A stretch of 64,000 nucleotides of DNA, taken from NCBI RefSeq assembly GCF_012641475.1, contig NZ_JABAIL010000009.1, positions 124,001 to 188,000 on the forward strand. The letters run 5' to 3'. This document shows, piece by piece, positions 26,187 through 33,688 of this stretch. Numbering within the stretch: position 1 is the stretch's first letter; the number at the start of each line of letters is the position of its first letter. The DNA is from Flammeovirga agarivorans (GTDB taxonomy: Bacteria; Bacteroidota; Bacteroidia; Cytophagales; Flammeovirgaceae). The notes under the pieces were generated by a model. That model was not told where the DNA came from and did not search any database. It worked only from the letters and a program-made list of their open reading frames with translations. The position numbers and the translations under genes were made by a program.

Positions 26187-28979
26187 ATGATGCTACTAAG
26201 ATTTAAAATACTTCTCACCTTTTTTTTACTTCTATCTCAATTTGGTTTTACACAAGAAACCATAGAGTTATTTACATCAACAAAAATCACCAATTATAGC
26301 AAATCAGATTATAATGCTGAAAGCCAAAATTGGAATATCACACAATCTGATGATGGTCTGATTTATACTGCCAATACTTTAGGTTTATTAGAATTTGATG
26401 GTGAAAGTTGGAATCTTTTTCCCACTAGTGAACCATTAAGGTGTTTATTGATTCACGAAGATAAAATCTTTGCAGGAGGGATGAATACTATAGGTGTATT
26501 TGAAAAGAAAAATGGAGTTTTCAAATTCAAGTCATTGATGCCTGAAAAATCTTTTCATGATGAAATATGGAAAGCCATTCAGATCGGTAACAAGATTGTT
26601 TTTCAATCCTTTAATACATTCTATATCTACGACCTCGACACAAAAGATCTTACCCGTAAAAGTCTTACCGAAGGTAATATTTCCTTTGCTTTCAAGTCAA
26701 AAACAGAAACTACGTTCTATTATCAGGTACTTTATAATCATATTAATATTACAAAGGATTTGATAGAAGTGGATAATATAACTCATCCAGCACTTAACCA
26801 TTGGATGGTGAAATTTATTCATGAAGTAGAGAAAGGACTATTGATTGGAACGTATAAAAATGGTTTATTTCTATGGGATGGTAAAGACTTTATCCCTTAC
26901 GAAAATAAGATTTCAATCTTTCTAAGAGAAGCAAGATTAAACGTTGCTCTACCTATTGATGATAAAGGCGGTTTTGCTTTCGGAACATTGGATAAGGGGA
27001 TTATTATTGGAAATATCAATACAGGAGTGATAGATTATTATATCAATTCCAAGAATGGGTTACCTAGCAACAGAGTTCATGCATTGCATTATTACGATGG
27101 ATTACTTTGGGTGGGTAGTGAAGAAGGTGTTACCAATGTAAACTTAAAATATCCGGTCCGTTTTATTAATGATCCCTTAGCGGAAATAGGGCCGGTTTAT
27201 GATGTGGTAATTCATAAAGGAACATTATACATAGGCACAAACCAAGGACTTTATTTTAGCTCAGACTCTATTAATGCTCCCATTCTTAAACTACAACTTT
27301 TTCCTTATTCAAAAGGGCAAGTTTGGAACTTGTTTGTTGCAGATAATCAATTGTTTTGTGGACATAATGAAGGGATTTTTGAAGTGGGAGAGACCTTCAA
27401 AAAAGTATATAATACTGGAGGAGGTTATACCTTCTTGAAAAGTCGATTACATCAAGATATTATGTTTCAAACCTCGTATTATGGTTTGAATATCTGGAAA
27501 AAGAGACATGATCAGTGGGAATACAGTCATACCATAAAAAAGATCAATTCATTGACCAGAGATATTATTGAACTCAATGATGGTACGCTCTTACTGACAG
27601 ATTCTTGGAAAAATATCTATAAAATAAAACTATCAAAAGACCTGAGTTCGCTCAAATTTATTGAAAACCTTTCTACACAAAAATCATTGGCTAATAGTTA
27701 TAAGTACAGGCTTTTTGATTTAGGAGATAACAAACTCTTAACCACTAATGACACCATTGTCACTTTTAAAAATAACTTACCTGCCAATATAGATTTAAAA
27801 GGCTTGACTTTCATTTCTCATCCTATTGATGATGTTTCCGTAATGAAAATAGAAGGACAATTGATGCTTTATGATGCCAAAGAAGAACATTTTATTCATG
27901 TACGAAAATCAATTGCAGAACTAGGTAATAATCAAATCTACAATTACGAAAATATCATTAATATCAAGGATAATTTCTTGATCACTTTTACCCAAGGGGC
28001 AGGTTTATTCTCAACGCCAGCCATCGAAAACTATAATTTTAAACAGTATCAACCTGACATTAGAAAAGTCACCTTTTGGTACCATAGAAATCAAGAACAA
28101 CTCAGTAATATTGTAGATAAAATACCTTTTGATTACAACTCAGTTGAATTCCAATTTAGCTCCAAGAATTACTATGAAAAATCGAATTATGCTGTTCGTC
28201 TGATAGGCTATGACAGTAATTGGGTGGAGATAGGAGAAAGGAACGAAATCGCTTACCAAAACCTTCCTTATGGTAAGTTCACCTTTGAAGTAAAAGACAC
28301 TGCTTCTAATAAAATCTCCCATTATAAGTTCGAAATAGATAGACCATTCTATTTTTCCAACTTAATGCTAACAGTATATGTTTTAGCATTTTTATTATCT
28401 GTATGGAGTCTCCATAAGTATTATCGTTTAATGTTGAGAAAAGAAAAAATGGCTCTTCTTTTGAAAAAGAGAGAAGATCTTAACTCTCAAAGAGATCTCA
28501 ACGAAAAAAGAATTGCTATCCTTCAAGCCAATGAACTTCAAAAAGAACTGAAAGATAAGAACGAAAGTTTATCAGAGTTGCTCGTTCAAAGCTCTAAAAA
28601 CAAAGACGTTATCCAACAACTAAAGCATCAAGTAGATAACGCCAAGCATTTTGACTCGGTCAATAAGAGTCAAGTAATTCGCAAACTTGATCATATCCTT
28701 ACCACTGAGTTTGATGATAAAAAAGACTGGCTTACTTTCGAGTCCACTTTTAGAAAAATGCATCAAAACTTCTTTTCTGACTTAAAAAATACGCACCCTG
28801 CACTTACGAAGGAAGATCTGAAATTATGTGCCTATATCAGAATCAATCTTTCAACAAAAGAACTTGCACCTATTTTTAATATTACCCCAAAAAGTGTTGA
28901 TTTGAAGAGGTATAGGTTAAGAAAGAAAATGAACTTAGAAAAAGGGACGAATTTGTATGATTATATAAATCAGTTTTAA
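26187..28979 (+). CDS. Propeller/Y_Y_Y/LuxR-HTH one-component PUL regulator
   Basis: A 930-residue membrane regulator. After a signal segment (MMLLRFKILLTFFLLLSQFG) the periplasmic part has propeller-type repeats (about 40-640; GLIYTANTLGLLEFDGESWN, GLLWVGSEEGVTNVNLKYPV), a Y_Y_Y domain near 655-720 (YAVRLIGYDSNWVEIGERNE), one transmembrane helix (LMLTVYVLAFLLSVWSL), a charged coiled coil (about 750-820) and a C-terminal LuxR-like HTH (STKELAPIFNITPKSVDLKR). It lacks histidine kinase and receiver domains, so it must act on DNA from the membrane. It probably senses glucan breakdown products and controls the adjacent PUL. A downstream transmembrane-relay partner is not seen. Confidence 0.85.
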   Translation: MMLLRFKILLTFFLLLSQFGFTQETIELFTSTKITNYSKSDYNAESQNWNITQSDDGLIYTANTLGLLEFDGESWNLFPTSEPLRCLLIHEDKIFAGGMNTIGVFEKKNGVFKFKSLMPEKSFHDEIWKAIQIGNKIVFQSFNTFYIYDLDTKDLTRKSLTEGNISFAFKSKTETTFYYQVLYNHINITKDLIEVDNITHPALNHWMVKFIHEVEKGLLIGTYKNGLFLWDGKDFIPYENKISIFLREARLNVALPIDDKGGFAFGTLDKGIIIGNINTGVIDYYINSKNGLPSNRVHALHYYDGLLWVGSEEGVTNVNLKYPVRFINDPLAEIGPVYDVVIHKGTLYIGTNQGLYFSSDSINAPILKLQLFPYSKGQVWNLFVADNQLFCGHNEGIFEVGETFKKVYNTGGGYTFLKSRLHQDIMFQTSYYGLNIWKKRHDQWEYSHTIKKINSLTRDIIELNDGTLLLTDSWKNIYKIKLSKDLSSLKFIENLSTQKSLANSYKYRLFDLGDNKLLTTNDTIVTFKNNLPANIDLKGLTFISHPIDDVSVMKIEGQLMLYDAKEEHFIHVRKSIAELGNNQIYNYENIINIKDNFLITFTQGAGLFSTPAIENYNFKQYQPDIRKVTFWYHRNQEQLSNIVDKIPFDYNSVEFQFSSKNYYEKSNYAVRLIGYDSNWVEIGERNEIAYQNLPYGKFTFEVKDTASNKISHYKFEIDRPFYFSNLMLTVYVLAFLLSVWSLHKYYRLMLRKEKMALLLKKREDLNSQRDLNEKRIAILQANELQKELKDKNESLSELLVQSSKNKDVIQQLKHQVDNAKHFDSVNKSQVIRKLDHILTTEFDDKKDWLTFESTFRKMHQNFFSDLKNTHPALTKEDLKLCAYIRINLSTKELAPIFNITPKSVDLKRYRLRKKMNLEKGTNLYDYINQF

Positions 28980-29113
28980 CAAGTACTCTATCGAAATTAA
29001 TCTAACTACAAATGAAAAAAATGTATTTATAGTTTTAGTTATTACGCAAATTTTGACTTTTAAAACAAGAGGTTGATACTTTATTATTATAATAGTATTA
29101 CAATAAATAATCA

Positions 29114-29707
29114 TCATTTACATATTCTTTTCACTTCACTTTTTAATACAGGAAGTAATTCTATTTCAAACCAGTCGTTCTTCTTAAGCCATATATTATT
29201 TCTGGGAGAGGGGTGTGGCATAACGAAATACTGTGGATAGTAACTTTTCCAATTTCTGACAGTTGATGTCAAGGTATCTTGTCTTCGCTCAGCTAAGAAA
29301 TACTTTTGGGCATATTGGCCAATTAAAAGTGTCAGTTCAATATTTTGTAATTCTTTCATGATCTTCCCCATCCATTGTTTAGCACAAATAGGTCGTGGGG
29401 GCAGATCACCGGATTTTCCTTTTCCGGGAAAACAAAAATCCATTGGAACAATTGCCACTTTCTCTTTATCGTAAAAATCCTCATCAGAAATTTCCATCCA
29501 TTCTCTAAGTCTTCTTCCACTTGCATCATTCCATGGAATACCCGATTCTATGGCTTTAATTCCAGGAGCTTGTCCAATAATTAATATCTTAGACTTTGAT
29601 GAAAAATTTAATAGAGGTTTAGCATCTGGAGGGGAACAACCTTTACATATATCTGAGTTAATGATCTCTTCTAATAAAAGTTGGGCAGAGTCCATATTAT
29701 TTTTCAA
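29114..29707 (-). CDS. Uracil-DNA glycosylase superfamily protein
   Basis: A 197-residue protein of the UDG fold. Motif 1 is IIGQAPGIKA near residue 44, followed by the conserved DASGRRLREWM, and motif 2 is HPSPRN near 165. A CxxC pair at the N-terminus (ICKGCSPP, residues 20-25) resembles that of many small bacterial members. Many such proteins excise uracil or related bases, but members of this branch are often uncharacterised. It is the last gene of a minus-strand group and starts 4 bases after the small membrane-protein gene ends. Confidence 0.85.
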   Translation of the reverse strand: MKNNMDSAQLLLEEIINSDICKGCSPPDAKPLLNFSSKSKILIIGQAPGIKAIESGIPWNDASGRRLREWMEISDEDFYDKEKVAIVPMDFCFPGKGKSGDLPPRPICAKQWMGKIMKELQNIELTLLIGQYAQKYFLAERRQDTLTSTVRNWKSYYPQYFVMPHPSPRNNIWLKKNDWFEIELLPVLKSEVKRICK

Positions 29708-29711
29708 TTGG

Positions 29712-29906
29712 TTAAAGAGGTTCTTGCTTGTTTTGCGTCTTGTATATCGAAAAAATTGTACTTAAAATTAGGAGGATCATAGAAAGGATACCTAGGAAGC
29801 TACCCATATTATTTTTCCAACTTAAATTGGAGTAATCGACAACAGTAAGTTGTCCGATGATAACCGTAATGGCTAGTATTATTGTGACAATTCTTCCTTT
29901 TTTCAT
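29712..29906 (-). CDS. Small two-helix membrane protein
   Basis: A 64-residue protein with a basic start (MKKGR), one helix (IVTIILAITVIIGQLTVV), a polar loop and a second helix (FLGILSMILLILSTIFSIYK). It lies 4 bases before the UDG-like gene and reads in the same direction. The hydrophobic pattern and coupling favour a real gene. Function unknown. Confidence 0.6.
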   Translation of the reverse strand: MKKGRIVTIILAITVIIGQLTVVDYSNLSWKNNMGSFLGILSMILLILSTIFSIYKTQNKQEPL

Positions 29907-29971
29907 TCTTAGTTTTAGGTTAAAGTGAAAACGCTATACAGGTATAATGTATAGCGTATTGATAAATAATA

Positions 29972-30340
29972 TTATCCTTGATTGGGGATATAGAAGAATT
30001 CCTCTCGGACAATCTTTCCATTTTTTACTTCATATAATGCGATTTCGCTACTTTGAGAGCGTTGACCCGTAGGCTTAAATGTAGCATCCATCATTACTGA
30101 ACAAGAGAAGTAATCATCGGCAACTACAGGATCAGATATTTCATAACTGTGAGGTTCCATCATCTCCATAAATTGTTTTCCTTTTGCTGCGAGGCCTTCT
30201 TTTCCTCTTACTTCTTTTACGGGAGCACCATCGGGTTCGATACTTACACAGTCATCAGCAAATAGCTCAGCATGAGCCGTTTCGAAGTCGCCTTTTCTAC
30301 AAAGTTCTACCAAGCGGTTAGCAATTTCTTGAATAGTCAT
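29972..30340 (-). CDS. SnoaL-like (NTF2-fold) protein
   Basis: A 122-residue protein of the SnoaL/NTF2-like superfamily: MTIQEIANRLVELCRKGDFE, then AHAELFADDCVSIEPDGAPV, KGKQFMEMMEPHSYEISDPV and a C-terminal strand pair (YEVKNGKIVREEFFY). Such small cone-shaped proteins bind ligands or carry out isomerase or cyclase reactions; the substrate cannot be inferred. It lies downstream of the HxlR regulator gene in the same orientation (88-base gap). Confidence 0.82.
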   Translation of the reverse strand: MTIQEIANRLVELCRKGDFETAHAELFADDCVSIEPDGAPVKEVRGKEGLAAKGKQFMEMMEPHSYEISDPVVADDYFSCSVMMDATFKPTGQRSQSSEIALYEVKNGKIVREEFFYIPNQG

Positions 30341-30428
30341 AAGTTAAGTTTTGGATGTTATCAATATGTTTTGAATATAACCTTTTTAACCTATTTCTTC
30401 AATATATTTGAGTGGATAAATAATGAAT

Positions 30429-30857
30429 TTATTCACTTAATTTTTCTTCAAAATATTGAATTACTTCCTCGCGACTATTTTTTACTTTTTGAATAAACTC
30501 TGCTGTAACATTTAACTCATTATTGTAGTCAAAAGACCAAACCATCATATCTAATAGAACGGGCAGCAGGCTTTTTCCTTTTTCCGTTAGAAAATATTCT
30601 TTCTGGGTTTTCTTCAGTGCATAAACTTCAGAGCGGATCACACCATTTTGTTCCAACTTCTTTAATCGATCAGAAAGAATATTGGTAGCGATTTTCTCAC
30701 CTGAATTTTGAAAGTCTTTATAGAATCTTTTTTGATCAAAAATCATATCTCTAATGATCAATAAAGTCCATTTATCACCAAAAAAATCTAACGCAAAACT
30801 TATAGGACATTCAGACCTCATATATTGTTCTATTTTGAAATGAATTAATGCTTGCAA
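30429..30857 (-). CDS. HxlR-family transcriptional regulator
   Basis: A 142-residue winged-helix regulator with the HxlR signature: conserved Cys17 in SECPISFALDFFGDKWTLLI, then IRDMIFDQKRFYKDFQNSGE, NILSDRLKKLEQNGVIRS and KEYFLTEKGKSLLPVLLDMM. Several family members sense electrophiles or oxidants through this cysteine. It lies 29 bases after the SnoaL-like gene and two palindromes precede the group, so autoregulation together with the SnoaL-like genes is likely. An alternative start at Met13 is possible. Confidence 0.92.
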   Translation of the reverse strand: MQALIHFKIEQYMRSECPISFALDFFGDKWTLLIIRDMIFDQKRFYKDFQNSGEKIATNILSDRLKKLEQNGVIRSEVYALKKTQKEYFLTEKGKSLLPVLLDMMVWSFDYNNELNVTAEFIQKVKNSREEVIQYFEEKLSE

Positions 30858-30886
30858 TCTAAAAGCTTTGTAAGAAGTATCCTACT

Positions 30887-31366
30887 TTAAAAATAAGTAT
30901 TGGCATTTCTGAACTTTCCTCCAATCATCCAAAAGAGAAAACGGAGGAACCCGTTGATGGGCTGAACAGCATCCCAATGTTCTACAATTTTCCCATTTTG
31001 AACTTTCCACACATCAATGATATTTAACCCTTTTTTGGGGTTTCCTCTATGTTTTTTGTTGTTGGTAGCATGAGAATGAACCGTAACATGATCACCATCT
31101 ACATAGATATGCTTAACGTCGTATTGATAATCTGGATATTGCTTAGCAAAATCTGAGACAACATCCAATACACCGTCTAGTCCATCTGTCATACTTTGGT
31201 TGTGTTGTTTATACGGGTTACCCCCATAGGTTTTTCTGACATAGTCAAAGTCATGGTTATTCATGATGTTCTGAATAAAGTCAACGACAATAGTAGCATT
31301 TTCAAGTTCTACGTTGGACCAATGCTCTTTTTTTAAGTGATCTAAGTTGATTTGAAGAGTTTCCAT
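30887..31366 (-). CDS. SnoaL-like polyketide-cyclase-type protein
   Basis: A 159-residue NTF2-fold protein. The segment NHDFDYVRKTYGGNPYKQHN and the C-terminal GLNIIDVWKVQNGKIVEHWD followed by PINGF are typical of the SnoaL-like group. It is the first gene of the HxlR operon; the two palindromic operator candidates lie 30-83 bases upstream of its start. A role in detoxifying small molecules would fit HxlR control but is only an inference. Confidence 0.85.
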   Translation of the reverse strand: METLQINLDHLKKEHWSNVELENATIVVDFIQNIMNNHDFDYVRKTYGGNPYKQHNQSMTDGLDGVLDVVSDFAKQYPDYQYDVKHIYVDGDHVTVHSHATNNKKHRGNPKKGLNIIDVWKVQNGKIVEHWDAVQPINGFLRFLFWMIGGKFRNANTYF

Positions 31367-31395
31367 AAGTTATAAATTTTAGAGTAATTTCATAC

Positions 31396-31412
31396 ACTTG
31401 CAAAATGCAAGT
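31396..31412. promoter_or_regulatory. Operator candidate 1, ACTTGCA-AAA-TGCAAGT
   Basis: A perfect 7-3-7 palindrome 30 bases upstream of the SnoaL-like/HxlR operon start. A near-identical copy lies 37 bases away. HxlR proteins bind as dimers to paired palindromes, so this is a strong operator candidate for the HxlR gene product. Confidence 0.65.
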
Positions 31413-31432
31413 AAACAAATGTATTGAATAAT

Positions 31433-31449
31433 ACTTGTAAAATGCAAGT
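31433..31449. promoter_or_regulatory. Operator candidate 2, ACTTGTA-AAA-TGCAAGT
   Basis: The second copy of the palindrome with a single C-to-T change in the left arm. Centre-to-centre spacing to copy 1 is 37 bases, about 3.5 helical turns. It lies between the divergent HxlR operon and the propeller-like lipoprotein gene. Confidence 0.6.
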
Positions 31450-31629
31450 GAAATGGGTTTTTATTTTCATTTAACTATAAATTCGATAGGAATTACACCA
31501 CGATTTGTCTTAAGATGCATTTATATCATCAATAAGCAGAATTTAAAAAACTGTTATAGGATTTTGATAGTCAGTAGATCATCCTCAACGTTTTCTCTGA
31601 TATCAATAGAAAAACAGACTATTCAACAA

Positions 31630-33345
31630 ATGAAATATAAGATCTACCGAATTATAATTACGGCTTTAGGATGTGCTGCTTTTACAGCATGTACAACAAC
31701 AAATGCAAGTAAACAAAAACAGATAGACAGGCATTATTCCGAAAAAAAAGAGATTTCTCAACCCAAAATAAATCCATGGTTAGTATCAGATAAGATGGCT
31801 ACGACTCATTTTGATATGGCACAATCTGACAACTTTGAAGCACCAATAAAAAAAGGCGTTTTTAAAGTGGATCCTTTAACTGCAAAAAGTATAACAGCAG
31901 GTCCTGTGAATATTATCACATTAAAGGCGAAAGAGGATGGTTTTTGGTGGGCTTTGTCAACTGATAAAATCATTTATATCGATGGTCGTAAGGGCGATTG
32001 GAAGAAAGTAGCGGCATATCAACTACCAAAGGTTCCTGAAATTAGTGATGAAAAATTGGAAGCTGTGATTGGTAGATCATATTCTGATAGTGCATCATTA
32101 GCGAAAGACTATGATAAAAATTGGGCACCAACAAAGCTTCAGAACCCAACATTAAGAATGCTTACGGGCAATAGTATCTATGCCTTCGTCGACAAAGATG
32201 GTAACCTATATTTTACAGCATCCGGGCACATTCATAAACTTAGATTTACAGGAGAGACAGTAGATGAAGTAAGTGTTATGAATGTAAAAGACCAAATGGC
32301 TATACCTCAGGAACTGGCAAAATATATAGATATGAAATTGGTACCAGGTGGAATTACCGGAGCCCAAATTGCTTATGACGGAACAATCATTGTGGGTACT
32401 ATTTTCGGTTTAATTGCACTAGACAATAATCTTACTGAAATAAAAGATAATTTAGCTTTACCAATTGAAGCTTTTTATAGTACTTATCCTCCAAAAGGCA
32501 ATACAAGTCCTGAGTTTATCTCTAACTCATTTGCTATGGATGAAGAAAATGCTATTTACTTGGCAAGTGGAGTAATGATGAACAAAATTATTTGGAACGG
32601 TAATTCATTCTCAACTAGGTCAGAAGATGGAGCATGGTCTGTTCCTTATAAAACAGGAGAGTTGACGCCGACGATAAAATATGGAACAGGTACTGGATCA
32701 ACACCGACTTTAATGGGATTTGGTGAGGATGAAGATCAACTGGTTGTAATTACGGATGGAGCAAATAAAATGAATCTTACGGCTTTTTGGAGAGAACGCC
32801 AGGACAATGGAAAACAATTGGCAGATGCTATTGAAGTGAATTGTGGCTATGGAGAATCATCTCCTGAGTTTATTCAGTCGGAACAGTCTGTAGCAACTTT
32901 GGGGTATGGTGCCTTCGTTGTAAATAACATTGCTCCTAATGCAGGTGGATTAAGAGATTTTGATCCAATAAATAGAGTAAATGATTTGATCTTTAATGTA
33001 TTGGCTGTTGGTCCGATTGTAGAAGCGGGTAAAGGTATCGAGAAATTTGAGTGGGATACTAAAGAAAACAAATGGACACGTCAATGGTCGAATGCTACCA
33101 TTGCATCAACAAGTATGGTTCCATCAGTAAGTTCCACTTCAAATATTGTATTGGTCAATACTTATGACCCAGAAAAAGGATGGGAGATTTTAGGTTTTGA
33201 TTGGAATACAGGAATGCAAGTTCATGAAGTGAATTTTGGAAAAACATCTTATGGTAATGGTGCATATGCACTGATTCAATATGACAAAGAAGGGAACTTG
33301 ATTTTTAATGGAATCGGTGGTACTATGAAAGTCGAATTGAAATAA
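31630..33345 (+). CDS. Propeller-like lipoprotein of unknown function
   Basis: I start this 571-residue protein at 31630, where a lipoprotein signal begins (MKYKIYRIIITALGCAAFTAC); the longer open frame back to 31453 crosses intergenic DNA and looks non-coding. The mature part has repeated beta-sheet blades (IYAFVDKDGNLYFTASGHIH, GAQIAYDGTIIVGTIFGLIA, NIVLVNTYDPEKGWEILGFD) as in SMP-30 or quinoprotein propellers. No metal or catalytic motif can be assigned. A terminator follows directly, so it may be a single-gene unit. Confidence 0.75.
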   Translation: MKYKIYRIIITALGCAAFTACTTTNASKQKQIDRHYSEKKEISQPKINPWLVSDKMATTHFDMAQSDNFEAPIKKGVFKVDPLTAKSITAGPVNIITLKAKEDGFWWALSTDKIIYIDGRKGDWKKVAAYQLPKVPEISDEKLEAVIGRSYSDSASLAKDYDKNWAPTKLQNPTLRMLTGNSIYAFVDKDGNLYFTASGHIHKLRFTGETVDEVSVMNVKDQMAIPQELAKYIDMKLVPGGITGAQIAYDGTIIVGTIFGLIALDNNLTEIKDNLALPIEAFYSTYPPKGNTSPEFISNSFAMDEENAIYLASGVMMNKIIWNGNSFSTRSEDGAWSVPYKTGELTPTIKYGTGTGSTPTLMGFGEDEDQLVVITDGANKMNLTAFWRERQDNGKQLADAIEVNCGYGESSPEFIQSEQSVATLGYGAFVVNNIAPNAGGLRDFDPINRVNDLIFNVLAVGPIVEAGKGIEKFEWDTKENKWTRQWSNATIASTSMVPSVSSTSNIVLVNTYDPEKGWEILGFDWNTGMQVHEVNFGKTSYGNGAYALIQYDKEGNLIFNGIGGTMKVELK

Positions 33346-33352
33346 ATAAAGC

Positions 33353-33398
33353 AACCTCATCTCTTTTAGAATTATTTTCTTGAGAGGTGAGGTTTTTT
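33353..33398 (+). terminator. Rho-independent terminator after the propeller lipoprotein
   Basis: AACCTCATCTCT pairs with AGAGGTGAGGTT around an 18-base loop, and the second arm runs into six Ts. It starts 7 bases after the stop codon. Confidence 0.8.
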
Positions 33399-33688
33399 AT
33401 GGTTGATGTAAAACTATATTTCTTAGTTCCTAATTGAAATCCTACTTGTTTTCAGCAGCTGTATTAGTAAAACTATACTTAACTAATTCTATAAAAATTA
33501 TATCATTGATAAATAATATTACTAAAGAATAGTGTTAAATTAATTTACTGATTTTTAAAAATTATTTAAGTTAACACAAAGGTAATATTAGATATATGAT
33601 TGACAATAAACAGTTCAAATTCATACAAATAACAATGTGTACTTTTGAGTCGTGATAATTAAATAACAACGACGAACTGCATACAAAT
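33399..33688. other. AT-rich promoter region of the TonB receptor gene
   Basis: No coding potential. TACTTTTG at 33638-33645 matches the -7 consensus TAnnTTTG and lies 43 bases before the ATG at 33689; a -33 element is not obvious. Confidence 0.4.

Noticed and set aside
26187-28979. Full HTCS assignment for this regulator
   Set aside because: No H-box, ATPase or receiver motif is present after the transmembrane helix; the protein ends in a LuxR-type HTH.
31453-31629. Upstream extension of the propeller lipoprotein
   Set aside because: The extension would bury the lipoprotein signal and reads through the intergenic region with non-coding composition.
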